Translations under genes and position numbers: made by a program
From: DTKY01 sp037440765
GTDB lineage: Bacteria; Acidobacteriota; Terriglobia; Bryobacterales; Bryobacteraceae
Assembly (NCBI GenBank): GCA_037440765.1
Contig: JBBITL010000061.1
Location: 1-26,207, forward strand
Direction of reading: 5' to 3'
DNA: 26,207 nucleotides
The notes under the pieces: generated by a model
Databases searched by the model: none
What the model was told of the DNA's origin: nothing
Seen by the model: only the letters and a program-made list of their open reading frames with translations
In this document: positions 6,904 through 16,253 of the stretch, one piece after another
Numbering within the stretch: position 1 is the stretch's first letter
Layout of the letters: each line of letters begins with the position of its first letter

Positions 6904-8157
6904 ATGCAGCTTCGAGTTCTCGCTTTCGTGCTGGCAGGCGGCAAGGGCACCCGCCTCTATCCTCTGACCAAGGAGCGTGCCAAGCCGGCGGTTCTGTTCG
7001 GCGGCAAGTACCGGATTGTGGATTTCGTCCTGAGCAACCTGATCAACTCCGGCATCTATTCCATCTACGTGCTGATTCAGTTCAAGAGCCAGTCTCTGCT
7101 TCAACACCTTCGTGAAGGCTGGCAGTTCAGCGGGGTACTTCAGGACCAGTTCATCATTCCCGTGCCGGCTCAGATGCGTGCCCCCGGCGAGACATGGTAC
7201 CGGGGAACCGCCGACGCCATTTATCACAACATGAACCTGATTGAGCAGTCCCGTCCCGATGTGGTGGCCATATTCGGGGCCGATCACATCTACCGGATGA
7301 ATATCCACGCCATGATCCAATACCACCAGCAGAAGGAGGCGGAGGTCACCGTGGCGGCCATCCCGGTCGAACGGGAGTGGGCGGCGGAGTTCGGAGTGAT
7401 CGAAACGGACGACGAGGGACGGATCACCGGGTTCCACGAAAAGGACCCGGACGCTCCAGGTATTCCCGGCGCCCCCGGGCACGTGTACGCCTCCATGGGC
7501 AACTACGTCTTCTCGACGCCGGCGCTTCTCAGGGAGCTGCACGCCGACGCTGAGAACGACGCGAGCGGGCACGACTTCGGTAAGAACATCCTGCCCTCCA
7601 TGGTGGGCCGGGCTCCGATGTTCGCCTACGATTTTCAGACCAACCGGATCCCCGGCGACCCGCCGGACCTGGAGCCGTACTGGCGCGACGTGGGAACCAT
7701 TGAAGCGTACTTCGAAGCCAGCGCCGACGTGCGGGCGGTCTCGCCCGCGCTGAACCTCTACAATCCGCAGTGGCCGCTGAGAACCGCAAGCTATCCCGAC
7801 CCTCCCGCCAAGTTCACCTTCGACGAAGACGGGCGGCGCGGCGAGGCCATCGACTCGGTGGTCTCGGGCGGCTGCATCCTGTCGGGCGGCATGGTGCGCC
7901 GCTCGGTGCTGGGGCGCAACGTGCGTGTCCACGCCGGCGCGCTGCTGGAAGACTGCGTGGTCTTCGACAACTGCGACATAGGCCGCCGCTGCAAGCTGCG
8001 CCGCACCATCGTCGACAAGAACGTGACCATCCCTCCCGACACCAACATCGGGTTCGATCCGGAGCAGGACCGGCGCAGGTACTGGGTGTCGGAGGCGGGC
8101 ATCGTGGTGGTGGAAGGGCGGCGCAGCCCGGTCCGGATCGCCAGCTTGCATGTGTAG
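6904..8157 (+). CDS. glgC: Glucose-1-phosphate adenylyltransferase (ADP-glucose pyrophosphorylase)
   Basis: This 417-residue enzyme makes ADP-glucose for glycogen synthesis. The nucleotidyltransferase domain starts with LAFVLAGGKGTRLYPLTKER and KPAVLFGGKYRIVDFVLSN, with WYRGTADAIYHNM and FGADHIYRM further on; the Asp in GADH is the catalytic-metal residue. EFGVIETDDEGRI and EPYWRDVGTIEAY are the sugar-phosphate side. The C-terminal part (about 300-400) is a left-handed beta-helix (SVLGRNVRVHAGALLEDCVV). AGGGAG precedes the ATG at good distance. No other glycogen genes are in the window. Its stop lies 2 bases from the end of the converging LmbE-like gene. Confidence 0.96.
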   Translation: MQLRVLAFVLAGGKGTRLYPLTKERAKPAVLFGGKYRIVDFVLSNLINSGIYSIYVLIQFKSQSLLQHLREGWQFSGVLQDQFIIPVPAQMRAPGETWYRGTADAIYHNMNLIEQSRPDVVAIFGADHIYRMNIHAMIQYHQQKEAEVTVAAIPVEREWAAEFGVIETDDEGRITGFHEKDPDAPGIPGAPGHVYASMGNYVFSTPALLRELHADAENDASGHDFGKNILPSMVGRAPMFAYDFQTNRIPGDPPDLEPYWRDVGTIEAYFEASADVRAVSPALNLYNPQWPLRTASYPDPPAKFTFDEDGRRGEAIDSVVSGGCILSGGMVRRSVLGRNVRVHAGALLEDCVVFDNCDIGRRCKLRRTIVDKNVTIPPDTNIGFDPEQDRRRYWVSEAGIVVVEGRRSPVRIASLHV

Positions 8158-8159
8158 CT

Positions 8160-10523
8160 TCAGCCCGCGGTCTTCGCCGCGCTAACCATGTTGGCGAGCA
8201 TGCGGTAGGCGCCGGCCACGCCGGCGGGCAACTGCCGGAACCAGGAAAAGGCCGTGAAAATGAACACCCCGCGCCCATGCCGCGCGTACAAGGTAGCCCC
8301 CCGCAGCGGCTCCAGGCCGGGGTCGGAACACTCGAACAGGGGCGTGTAGCGCGGGTCCCATTCAGCGGCGAAGTACAAGCCCCGCTCCTGCACCCAGCCG
8401 CAGAAATCCCGCTCGCCGATCCGGTTGGGGAAGCTCACAAGCGGATGGCCGGGTTCAAGGAATGCCACCGGCGCCTCGGCCGAAACCACGCGGTCCCGCC
8501 CGATGCTCAGCGGGTACGGTCCGATACCGGCGACCTGCTCCGGCGCCCGGCGGTCCGCCACGCTGTACTGCACCACCCAGGCGCCGCCGGCCTCTACGTA
8601 GCTCAGCAGCCGGCGCCGGTTGTCGTGCAAGTCCCGCCGCACGTTGAACGCGCGAACGCCGGTCACGATGGCGTCGAACCTTTCCAGCCGGCCACGGCGC
8701 AGTTCATCCTCGCCCAGCAGCGTGACCGCGCAGCCCAATTGCCTGAGGGCCGCGGGAACCGTATCGCCGGGCCCCATCACGTAGCCGACCTGCCGGGCGA
8801 ACGTTTCAATATCCGCTCTCAGCAGAACGGTGCGGGCGGCTTCCAGCGCCACTTGCCGGGCAAGACCCGGGTAGCGGACTTCAGCCAGTCCGAAAGAAAT
8901 CCGCCTCCCTCCGGCCGCCGCCGTCGCTGTGCAGGCCGAGCGCGCTTCGCTCGGCGGCGGCGTCACCATGAACGCCAGGGCCGTGCGCTCGCCTGATCCG
9001 GCCAGGTGGAACGGGCGTGAGACGGGCTCCACGGTCCACCCGGCTGGAACGTCCAAAGTCATCTCTCCGTGAGCGCCTCCGGCGTGGCTCCGCACAACGG
9101 CGCAGACACTCCGCGGCTCGCTGTTGGAGAACAGGTGGACCCCTTCAGGGATGCTCACCGAGACCGGCGCGACCACGGCGACCGGACCGGCAGACTCGCC
9201 GGGCGCCTCCACCGGGCGCTCAAATTCAATGTGGCGGCCCCCGGCGGAAACAATGAAACGCACCGTCAATGGGGCTGGGGATTCGGCCAGTCCGATCAAC
9301 TCCGGGTTCTCGACCGTGTAGAGATGCGGGCCGTGCGGTTTCTCCAGCCAGTAGGGCTGCGAGCAGGGCTGCGTCTCCGGAACCTGAACCGTTGTCCGGG
9401 CTCCGGTCCCCTCCAGCCGCACTTGCAGGAGCTGTCCAGGCAGAACTTCCGGCGATTCCCCGATGGCGCGCAGGCTCACTCCCAGGCACAGCGCTATGGT
9501 CTCGTCGAGCTCCCGGAGCTTCACTCTTGCCCAAGGGTCCTCGATGGCGGCCACCAGCGGGCGAGCCTCGGCCAGCCGCAGCGCCGTCCGGCCGGGGTCG
9601 CCGGGCTCGAACAGGCGCGCGGCCTCCTTGAGCGCCAGGCCGGCCTCCTCAGCTCCCGGGACCCTGCCCCAGGTCGTGTCAACGTGGTCGAAAAGGTCGC
9701 CGGAGACGGGCTCGCCCGCAAGGCAGGAGAGCCAGCAGCGGGGAGGGGTCCTGCGCGCCGGGGAGTCGAAGCCCTGCGAGCGGTGCATGCCGCGGGTGCG
9801 GCGCGCGGTTTCGGCCAAGGGCAGCCCTTCCACGGGCTCGGTCTGGGTCGCGTCAATCTGGATGGCCGGCCCCTCGGGGGCGAGGCCCGTGACCACCTGC
9901 AACAGTCTTGCGGCCCGCCAGGGCGCCACGCGCTGCAACTGCTCCGGGAAGCTGTTGCCGTCGGCCGCCAGGTGGAAGGCTTCCGCCGCCAATATGCCGG
10001 ACGCCTTGTGGTGTGCGTGCTCCAGGCCCGACGATCCTTCGAACGTCTGCACGACGACATCGGGCCGGAAGCGGCGAATGATCCAGACCAGGTCGCTGAG
10101 GACCTCATGGCGGCCCCACTTCGCGATGGTGTCCCCGGCGGAGCGGGAGAAGCCGAAGTCGATTGCGCGGGTGAAGTACTGCTCCGCGCCGTCGATCCTG
10201 CGGGCGGCCAGCAGTTCCTGAGTGCGGACCAGGCCGAGCAGTTCGTTCTGCTCGGGACCGAGGAGGTTCTGACCGCCTTCGCCGCGCGTCAGCGACAGGT
10301 AAGCGGTGCGCGCCAGGCGGTTCCGGCCGGCGTAGGCCAGCACCTCGACGTACTCATCATCGGGGTGCGCGCCGATCATCAGCACGCTTGCCAGCACGTT
10401 CAGCCGCCGGAGCGCGAACCGGATCCAGGCTGGCGACGAGATGGCGCGGGCCCCTACAGTTGCTGGCTCAGGTAATTCTCCAGACCCAGTTGCTTGATCT
10501 GTCCGAGCTGTGTTTCGAGCCAA
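8160..10523 (-). CDS. Large LmbE/PIG-L-type deacetylase with C-terminal ThuA-like region
   Basis: Up to 787 residues. The N-terminal domain is a zinc-dependent LmbE/PIG-L N-acetylglucosaminyl deacetylase: GAHPDDE (52-58) gives the first zinc ligands and catalytic Asp, and HAHHKASG (169-176) gives the second zinc motif. TAYLSLTRGEGGQNLLGPE is typical of the long acidobacterial branch. A linker with beta-sandwich character follows, then a C-terminal GATase-like region (FDAIVTGVRAFNVR, LLSYVEAGGAWVVQY). The substrate is unknown. The start is uncertain: homology reaches back to about residue 29, yet the only upstream start is TTG at 10523, inside bacterioferritin (70-base overlap). GTG at 10397 would remove that conserved part. 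No signal peptide is visible, although relatives often have one. Confidence 0.88.
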   Translation of the reverse strand: MARNTARTDQATGSGELPEPATVGARAISSPAWIRFALRRLNVLASVLMIGAHPDDEYVEVLAYAGRNRLARTAYLSLTRGEGGQNLLGPEQNELLGLVRTQELLAARRIDGAEQYFTRAIDFGFSRSAGDTIAKWGRHEVLSDLVWIIRRFRPDVVVQTFEGSSGLEHAHHKASGILAAEAFHLAADGNSFPEQLQRVAPWRAARLLQVVTGLAPEGPAIQIDATQTEPVEGLPLAETARRTRGMHRSQGFDSPARRTPPRCWLSCLAGEPVSGDLFDHVDTTWGRVPGAEEAGLALKEAARLFEPGDPGRTALRLAEARPLVAAIEDPWARVKLRELDETIALCLGVSLRAIGESPEVLPGQLLQVRLEGTGARTTVQVPETQPCSQPYWLEKPHGPHLYTVENPELIGLAESPAPLTVRFIVSAGGRHIEFERPVEAPGESAGPVAVVAPVSVSIPEGVHLFSNSEPRSVCAVVRSHAGGAHGEMTLDVPAGWTVEPVSRPFHLAGSGERTALAFMVTPPPSEARSACTATAAAGGRRISFGLAEVRYPGLARQVALEAARTVLLRADIETFARQVGYVMGPGDTVPAALRQLGCAVTLLGEDELRRGRLERFDAIVTGVRAFNVRRDLHDNRRRLLSYVEAGGAWVVQYSVADRRAPEQVAGIGPYPLSIGRDRVVSAEAPVAFLEPGHPLVSFPNRIGERDFCGWVQERGLYFAAEWDPRYTPLFECSDPGLEPLRGATLYARHGRGVFIFTAFSWFRQLPAGVAGAYRMLANMVSAAKTAG

Positions 10524-10918
10524 TCGACGTGGTTTTCCTCGTCTTTCAGGAGTTTCACGAACAGATCGCGGGAGCCGTTGTCGGCGGCCTCCACCGCCTG
10601 CCGGACCGCCTCGTTGTACAAGCCCACGGCCGCGATCTCCAGCTTCAGGTCGTTCTCGAGCTGCTGTTTGACGTCCTGTCCGACGCTGAGAGGCATCGTC
10701 TCGGCCATCTGTGGCGTGCCGTCAAGAAACAGGATCCGCTCGATAAGCGCCTCGGCGTGCTTCATCTCGTCGATGGACTGTTTCTTGATCTGGCCGCTCA
10801 GCTTGCTGTATCCCCAGTTCTCGCACATCTCGGCGTGAATGAAGTACTGGTTGATGGCCGTCAACTCTTCCTTCAGCGCCCTGTTCAAGGCCGCAATCAC
10901 CGTTTGGTTTCCGCGCAT
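10454..10918 (-). CDS. bfr: Bacterioferritin
   Basis: This 154-residue iron-storage protein has every expected ligand at the canonical position: Glu18, Glu51, His54, Glu94, Glu127 and His130 for the diiron ferroxidase site, and Met52 for the inter-subunit haem. It stores and oxidises iron in 24-subunit shells. GAAGGGA lies before the ATG. The gene is the first of a two-gene minus-strand unit with the LmbE-like protein, whose reading frame overlaps its 3' end. There is no obvious functional link between the two. It is divergent from rfbB across 114 bases. Confidence 0.97.
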   Translation of the reverse strand: MRGNQTVIAALNRALKEELTAINQYFIHAEMCENWGYSKLSGQIKKQSIDEMKHAEALIERILFLDGTPQMAETMPLSVGQDVKQQLENDLKLEIAAVGLYNEAVRQAVEAADNGSRDLFVKLLKDEENHVDWLETQLGQIKQLGLENYLSQQL

Positions 10919-11032
10919 AGATTCGTTCCCTTCGCAACAGACCAGTGTGTGTCCGGTTTGCGTCTTACACCCAGACCGCTAGTTTAGCATCCGGGCTGGC
11001 CGGCGTTCTGATACATTCGTAACGAGGGTAAT

Positions 11033-12067
11033 ATGGCGGTCTTCGTCACTGGCGGCGCGGGTTTCATCGGGTCAGAGTTCGTCCGCGCCTGGATCAGGCG
11101 GCACCCCGCCGAGCCGGTCATCAACTTCGATAACCTCACCTACGCGGGGAACCTGGAAAACCTCGCCCCGGTTGCGGAGCACCCGTCCTACCGCATGGTC
11201 AAGGGTGATATCTGCAACCCGGAGCAGGTCCGCGAGGCGCTGCCGGAGGGGTGCGGGGCGGTGGTGCACTTCGCGGCCGAGTCTCACGTGGACCGCAGCA
11301 TTCAAAGCGCCTCCGAATTCGTGCGCACCAATGTGCTCGGCACCCAGGTGCTGCTGGACGTGGCGCGGGAGAAGGGGGTCAGGCGGTTCCTGTACGTCTC
11401 AACGGACGAGGTCGGCGGCAGTATCCCGCCGGGGGAGTTCTTCCGCGAGAGCTCGCCGCTGGCGCCCAGCAGTCCTTACGCCGCCAGCAAGGCGGGCGGG
11501 GAACACCTGGTGCGCGCCGCGGCTCACACATTTGGCCTGGAGGCGCTCATCACCAGGACCAGCAACAACTACGGGCCATACCAATTTCCCGAGAAACTGA
11601 TCCCGCTGGCGATCGCCAACGCGCACGAGGATCTGCCCATCCCGGTATACGGCGACGGCATGCAGGTCCGCGACTGGATCCACGTAGAAGACAACTGCCG
11701 CGCGATTGCCGCCGTTGTTGAGCGCGGCCGGCCGGGGGCGACTTACCATATCGGCGGCGGCAATGAGACCGCCAACCGCGACCTGCTCCGGATGCTGCTC
11801 GGGATCATGAAGAAGCCGGAATCGCTCCTGAAACAGGTTACGGACCGCCTTGGCCACGACCGGCGCTACGCGGTGGACTGCTCGCTCATCAGGTCCGAGC
11901 TTGGCTGGAAGCCCGAGATCGGGCTGGAGGACGGACTGCGGGCCACCGTGGAGTGGTACGAGGCCAACCGCGAGTGGACAGCCCGCGCCCGCAGCGGCGA
12001 ATACCGCCGCTACTATGACCGGCAGTACGGAAGGGACCTCACGGGCCCCACGGAGAAGCGCGCATGA
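11033..12067 (+). CDS. rfbB: dTDP-glucose 4,6-dehydratase
   Basis: This 344-residue extended short-chain dehydrogenase converts dTDP-glucose to dTDP-4-keto-6-deoxyglucose. It has the NAD motif TGGAGFIGSEFV (residues 6-17), HFAAESHVDRSI, the catalytic STDEV with Asp-Glu, and the Tyr-x-x-x-Lys pair in SPYAASKAGGEHL. TRTSNNYGPYQFPEKLIP, VYGDGMQVRDWIHVEDN and YHIGGGNETAN are family-specific. The usual STDEVYG is STDEVGG here; the replaced Tyr is not the catalytic one. GAGGGTAAT precedes the ATG. It overlaps rfbC by ATGA and so is coupled with it. RmlA and RmlD are not in the window. Confidence 0.95.
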   Translation: MAVFVTGGAGFIGSEFVRAWIRRHPAEPVINFDNLTYAGNLENLAPVAEHPSYRMVKGDICNPEQVREALPEGCGAVVHFAAESHVDRSIQSASEFVRTNVLGTQVLLDVAREKGVRRFLYVSTDEVGGSIPPGEFFRESSPLAPSSPYAASKAGGEHLVRAAAHTFGLEALITRTSNNYGPYQFPEKLIPLAIANAHEDLPIPVYGDGMQVRDWIHVEDNCRAIAAVVERGRPGATYHIGGGNETANRDLLRMLLGIMKKPESLLKQVTDRLGHDRRYAVDCSLIRSELGWKPEIGLEDGLRATVEWYEANREWTARARSGEYRRYYDRQYGRDLTGPTEKRA

Positions 12068-12609
12068 AGATGGCGGCGCCGGGGATCCTGCTGCCCAACT
12101 GTGAGAAGGGGTTAGGTGAGATCATCAGTTCGCCCGAGGCGGCCGGCCTCATCGAGGGCGTTCGTATTCAGGCCCTGAGGCTGCATCCGGACGACCGCGG
12201 CTACTTCCTCGAGATACTCCGCACCGGGCAGGGCCTGGTGGCCGGCTACGGGGCCGGCTCCATGCAGGTGTCGGCGGCGCTCAATTACCCCGGCGCCATC
12301 AAGGCCTTCCACTATCACCTGCATCAGACCGACGTCTTCACGCCCGCCGCGGGCCTGTTGCAGATAGCGCTGGTGGACCTGCGCGCAGGTTCAGCGACCC
12401 ACGGCCGCCGCAACACCGTCTACTCTGGGGCGCTGCGGCCGTGGCAGGTGCTCATCCCGCCCGGGGTGGCGCACGGCTACAAGGTCATCGGCGTTGAGCC
12501 CGCTGTGCTGGTCTATGCGACCGACCGGTTCTACGACCCCCAGGACGAGGGCCGCCTCCCCTACGACCACCCCGGCATCAATTACGACTGGGAACAGCAG
12601 CACAAATAG
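12064..12609 (+). CDS. rfbC: dTDP-4-dehydrorhamnose 3,5-epimerase family protein
   Basis: The protein has 181 residues and a cupin fold. Family landmarks are RGYFLEILR, the catalytic-His region AIKAFHYHLHQTD (in place of the usual RGLHYQ), ALVDLRAGSATHG, the second His in LIPPGVAHGYKV, YATDRFYDPQDEGR and the C-terminal HPGINYDW. It acts after RfbB on dTDP-4-keto-6-deoxyglucose. The divergent His motif leaves open 3-only or 5-only epimerisation, as in some deoxysugar pathways. Start and rfbB stop overlap, so both are made from one message. Confidence 0.88.
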   Translation: MKMAAPGILLPNCEKGLGEIISSPEAAGLIEGVRIQALRLHPDDRGYFLEILRTGQGLVAGYGAGSMQVSAALNYPGAIKAFHYHLHQTDVFTPAAGLLQIALVDLRAGSATHGRRNTVYSGALRPWQVLIPPGVAHGYKVIGVEPAVLVYATDRFYDPQDEGRLPYDHPGINYDWEQQHK

Positions 12610-12618
12610 GACCATCGC

Positions 12619-13500
12619 ATGGAATACAGGACGGGCCGGACTGCGTCATATAAGATGATGCTTCCCCTGATCCTGCTGTTTTCGGCCGGCTTTGGCCAGG
12701 CCCAGCCAGCGCCCGCTCCGGAGGACGCCCGCGCCATCGTCCTGCGCTCCGCCGGGCGGGACCAGAACGACCTGGAGGCGCGGCGCAACTACGCCTTCCT
12801 GACCCATACCGAGCAGCGCGACCTGGACGCTTCAGGCAAGGTCAAGAAGACTGAGAGCCGCACCCACGAGGTTATGATCCTCTACGGCCGGCCCTACCGG
12901 CGGCTCATCGCCCAGAACGGCAAGCCGCTCCCGCCGGACGAGGATCGCAAAGAGCGCGAGAAGATGGACAAGGAAGTCGCGCGGCGGCAGAAGGAGTCCG
13001 CCAGGCAGGGGGGGACGAACGCGCCCGAGGAGAGCGAGGGCGTCCGCCAGCAGCGCGCCATCCAGCGCGAAGTGGCTGACGCATTCGATTTCCGGCTGCT
13101 CGGCGAGGAGGAGGTGGACGGCTATGCCACCTGGGTTATCAGGGCCGAGCCGAGGCCGGGCTACCGGCCCCGCTCCAGGGAGACCAGGATGCTGCCCAAC
13201 TTCCGCGCCAGGATCTGGATCACCAAGGATGAGTATCGCTGGGTCAAGGTGGATGCGGAGGTCGTCCGCCGCATCTCCATGGGCTGGGTGATGGCGCGGC
13301 TGAATCCGGGGACCACCATCGGTTTTGAGCAGAGGCGCGTGCACGGCGAGGTGTGGATGCCCAGCCAGGTTCATGTGCGGGCGGTCGGCAGGCTCGCGCT
13401 GCTCAGAAAGATCGACGCCGAGGTGCTGGTGACCTACTCGGACTTCCGCAGGTTCCAGAGCGAAACCAGGATCAGCGAGACCATGGAGGTCATCCCGTAG
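12619..13500 (+). CDS. Exported protein of unknown function
   Basis: The protein has 293 residues. The N-terminus MEYRTGRTASYKMMLPLILL is a basic region followed by a hydrophobic core, with a likely signal-peptidase site near FGQAQ-PAPAP. The ATG at 12619 has AGGA seven bases upstream; a Met at 12655 would still give a signal peptide. The middle (about 105-140) is highly charged (DRKEREKMDKEVARRQKES), probably helical. The rest reads as beta strands (ARIWITKDEYRWVKVDAEV, FEQRRVHGEVWMPSQVHV), reminiscent of the LolA/RseB fold of lipoprotein-sorting proteins, but I cannot confirm that. It follows rfbC after 9 bases. The 3' end overlaps galT by 11 bases. Confidence 0.85.
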   Translation: MEYRTGRTASYKMMLPLILLFSAGFGQAQPAPAPEDARAIVLRSAGRDQNDLEARRNYAFLTHTEQRDLDASGKVKKTESRTHEVMILYGRPYRRLIAQNGKPLPPDEDRKEREKMDKEVARRQKESARQGGTNAPEESEGVRQQRAIQREVADAFDFRLLGEEEVDGYATWVIRAEPRPGYRPRSRETRMLPNFRARIWITKDEYRWVKVDAEVVRRISMGWVMARLNPGTTIGFEQRRVHGEVWMPSQVHVRAVGRLALLRKIDAEVLVTYSDFRRFQSETRISETMEVIP

Positions 13501-14509
13501 CCCTGAGGCGCACGGCTGCCTCCTCGGGCGTTATGTCGCGCTGCGGCTGGCACAGCAGTTCGTATCCCACCATGAACTTCCGCACCGTGGCCGACCGCAG
13601 CAACGGGGGGAAGAAATGGGCGTGCAGATGCCATTCCGGATGTGGCAGGCCGTCCGACGGCCGGTGGTGGAATCCGAAGGAGTAGGGAAAGGGCGACGAG
13701 AAAAGGTTGTCGTAGCGCCGCGTGAGGCTGCCCAGAATGTCCGCCAGCCCGTCGCGCATGGCCGGGTCCATCTGATCCAGGCCCGTCACGTGCTCCCTGG
13801 CGAGGACCATGGTTTCGAAGGGCCATAGGGCCCAGAAGGGAACCAGCGCCGTGAAGGAGCCGTTCTCGCAAATTATCCTGCCGCCGCCGGAGCGTTCCAG
13901 CCTGAGGTAGTCGCACAGCAGGCAGGAACTCTTCCGTTCCCTGTAGGCGAGTTGTGAGCGCTGCTCTTTGGCCACCTCGTTCGGCAGCGTGTGGCTGGCC
14001 CAGATCTGCCCGTGCGGGTGCGGGTTGCTGGCGCCCATCATCTCGCCGCGGTTCTCGAAGATCTGCACGTAGCGTATGGCCGCCTGCCCGCTCAGCTCCA
14101 GCCACTGGTCCACCCACGCGTCAATAACCAACCGCACTGCTTCCCGGCTCATCCCGGCCAGGGTGAGGTCGTGGCGCGGGGAGAAGCAGACCACGCGGCA
14201 GACGCCGGGCTCCGGCGCCGCCACCAGCAGCCCGGCTTCTCCGGTCACCGTCTCCACGGCCGCCGGGCGCAGCGCAGGGAAATCGTTGTCGAACACGAAA
14301 GTGGAGTTGTAGTCCGGGTTGCGCGTTCCGCCCGCCCGCGGGTTGCCGGGGCAGAGGTAGCAGCCCGGGTCGTACTCCGGCTGCCCGGCGGCAGGCGTCC
14401 GTTCCACTTGTCCCTTCCAGGGGCGCCGAGTACGGTGCGGCGACACCAGCACCCAGTCCCCAGTCAGCAGGTTGAGCCGCCGGTGGGAATGAGCCTTCAG
14501 GTCGAACAT
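13490..14509 (-). CDS. galT: Galactose-1-phosphate uridylyltransferase
   Basis: This 339-residue Leloir-pathway enzyme exchanges UMP between UDP-glucose and galactose-1-phosphate. The uridylylated His lies in SNPHPHGQIW (the HPHGQ hallmark). The N-terminus has RRLNLLTGDWVLVSPHR and the zinc pair CYLCPGN. PFWALWPFETMVLAREH and the C-terminal HLHAHFFPPLLRS are also typical. It lies 16 bases downstream of ilvD on the same strand, with no other galactose gene around. Its 3' end overlaps the exported-protein gene tail-to-tail. Confidence 0.95.
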   Translation of the reverse strand: MFDLKAHSHRRLNLLTGDWVLVSPHRTRRPWKGQVERTPAAGQPEYDPGCYLCPGNPRAGGTRNPDYNSTFVFDNDFPALRPAAVETVTGEAGLLVAAPEPGVCRVVCFSPRHDLTLAGMSREAVRLVIDAWVDQWLELSGQAAIRYVQIFENRGEMMGASNPHPHGQIWASHTLPNEVAKEQRSQLAYRERKSSCLLCDYLRLERSGGGRIICENGSFTALVPFWALWPFETMVLAREHVTGLDQMDPAMRDGLADILGSLTRRYDNLFSSPFPYSFGFHHRPSDGLPHPEWHLHAHFFPPLLRSATVRKFMVGYELLCQPQRDITPEEAAVRLRATG

Positions 14510-14525
14510 GGGCGCTGCCGCGAAC

Positions 14526-16253
14526 TCAGATCTCGAACACCGCGCCGGTGTCGGCGCTGCTCACGTGCCGGAGGTAACGCGCCAGCCATCCGCGCTTCAC
14601 CTTCGGCTCAAAGGGTGGGAGCGACTGGAGCCGGCGCTGGATTTCTTCCTCGGCCACCAGAAGCTCCAGACTGCGCCGGTTGGCGTCGATGCGGATCATG
14701 TCGCCCTCGCGCACTGCCGCGATAGGGCCTGCGGCCGCCGCTTCCGGCGACACGTGCCCGACGCACAGGCCGCGGGTTCCGCCCGAGAACCTGCCGTCGG
14801 TGACAAGCGCGGCGCGCGTGCCGGCCCCGGCCAGGGCGGAGGTGGGCGAGAGCATCTCCTGCATGCCCGGCCCTCCGCGCGGCCCCTCGTAGCGGATCAC
14901 CACCACGTCGCCGTCCTTCACCTCCCTGTTCAGAATGCCCTCCAGCGCGGCTTCCTGGGATTCGTAGATACGCGCGGGGCCTTCGAACTCCATCATGGAC
15001 GGGTCGACGCCGGCCGTCTTGACCACCGAGCCCCGGGGCGCGAGGTTCCCGAACAGGACCGCCAGGCCGCCCGTCTCTGAGAACGCCCGGTCCAGTCTGC
15101 GGATGACCTCGCCGTCGGGTTCCGGAGAGGCCCTGACGTAGTCGCCCAGCGTTCCGTCGATGGTGGGGGCGCTCAGGTCGAGGCCCGTGCCGGGGCGCCG
15201 GGAAATCTCCTTGAGGATGCAGCCCACGCCGCCCGCCCGGTGCACGTCCTCCACGTGGACGTCGCGCCGGCTGGGGGAGACCTTGCAGATGTTCGGCGTC
15301 CTCTGGCTGACCTGGTTGAGCCGGTCCAGGTCGTAAACGACTCCGGCCGAGTGGGCCAGCGCCAGCCCGTGCAACACCGTGTTGGTCGATCCGCCCATGG
15401 CCACGTCGAGAATGAAGGCGTTGTCGAGCGCCTGCCGAGTAACGATATCGAGCGGCCTGATGTTCCGCTCCAGGCAGCGTTTCAGCGCGCGGCCTGCCTT
15501 GCGCACCAGCTCCAGGCGTTCGGGATTCAACGCGGTCTTGGACTTGTCCCCGTCTGCCCACACCTCGGCGGTGATGGTGCCGTTGCCCGGCAGCGCCAGC
15601 CCTATGGCCTCGGCCAGGCAGTTCATTGAGTTGGCCGTGAACATGCCCGAACAGCTTCCGCAGCCCGGGCAGGCTTTCTCGGCCAGCTCACGCAACCCCT
15701 GCTCGCCCAGCTTGCCCACGCTGTGCAGCCCCACGCCCTCGAAGACCGAGATCAGGTCGGTCCGGCCCGGCCCGGCCAGCATTGGCCCGCCGCTCACATA
15801 TACCGACGGAATATTCAAACGCGCCATGGCGTTCAGCATGGCAGGCACAATCTTGTCGCAGTTGCCGATCCCGATCCAGCCGTCGCAGGGATGCGCCCCG
15901 ACGATGGTCTCGATCTGGTCCGTCATAAGCTCGCGCGAGGGCAGCGAGTATTTCATGCCGAAGTGCCCCATGGCGATGCCGTCGCAGATGGCTGCGCCGA
16001 GGTTTGTGTACCAGACGCTGAAACCCAGCGATTCCAGCTCCTCCCTCAGCACCGCGCCGAGCTTGTCCAGGTGGGCGTGGCCGGGAATCTGCGTGGTGTA
16101 GGAATTGACGATCGTGACAATGGGTTTGTCCAACTCCTCCAGCGACCGGATCAGCCCCCCGGCCTTCATCAGGCTGGCGGCCGGGAGCATCTTGGCGCCG
16201 TCTTTGAGGATGCGGCTGCCGCGCCGGCGTATGTCTTCTATCCCTTGGTTCAT
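14526..16253 (-). CDS. ilvD: Dihydroxy-acid dehydratase
   Basis: This 575-residue enzyme makes the 2-keto acids of valine, isoleucine and leucine synthesis. It carries the iron-sulfur cysteines in NCDKIVP (Cys132) and CPGCGSCSGMFTANSMNCL (about 195-213). The first site reads QIPGHAHLDKLG, with Gly where one branch has Cys. This is the E. coli-like arrangement (VPGHVHLRDLG), so a [4Fe-4S] rather than [2Fe-2S] enzyme is likely. DGIAMGHFGMKYSLPSRELM, MGGSTNTVLHGLALA and TDGRFSGGTRGLCVGHVSPE complete the family set. No T-box or leader peptide was recognised upstream. Confidence 0.96.
   Translation of the reverse strand: MNQGIEDIRRRGSRILKDGAKMLPAASLMKAGGLIRSLEELDKPIVTIVNSYTTQIPGHAHLDKLGAVLREELESLGFSVWYTNLGAAICDGIAMGHFGMKYSLPSRELMTDQIETIVGAHPCDGWIGIGNCDKIVPAMLNAMARLNIPSVYVSGGPMLAGPGRTDLISVFEGVGLHSVGKLGEQGLRELAEKACPGCGSCSGMFTANSMNCLAEAIGLALPGNGTITAEVWADGDKSKTALNPERLELVRKAGRALKRCLERNIRPLDIVTRQALDNAFILDVAMGGSTNTVLHGLALAHSAGVVYDLDRLNQVSQRTPNICKVSPSRRDVHVEDVHRAGGVGCILKEISRRPGTGLDLSAPTIDGTLGDYVRASPEPDGEVIRRLDRAFSETGGLAVLFGNLAPRGSVVKTAGVDPSMMEFEGPARIYESQEAALEGILNREVKDGDVVVIRYEGPRGGPGMQEMLSPTSALAGAGTRAALVTDGRFSGGTRGLCVGHVSPEAAAAGPIAAVREGDMIRIDANRRSLELLVAEEEIQRRLQSLPPFEPKVKRGWLARYLRHVSSADTGAVFEI

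Noticed and set aside
14526..16253. Loss of an iron-sulfur cysteine in IlvD (PGHAH instead of PCNxH)
   Set aside because: The E. coli [4Fe-4S] enzyme also has Gly at this place (VPGHVH), so this is a subtype difference and not a defect.
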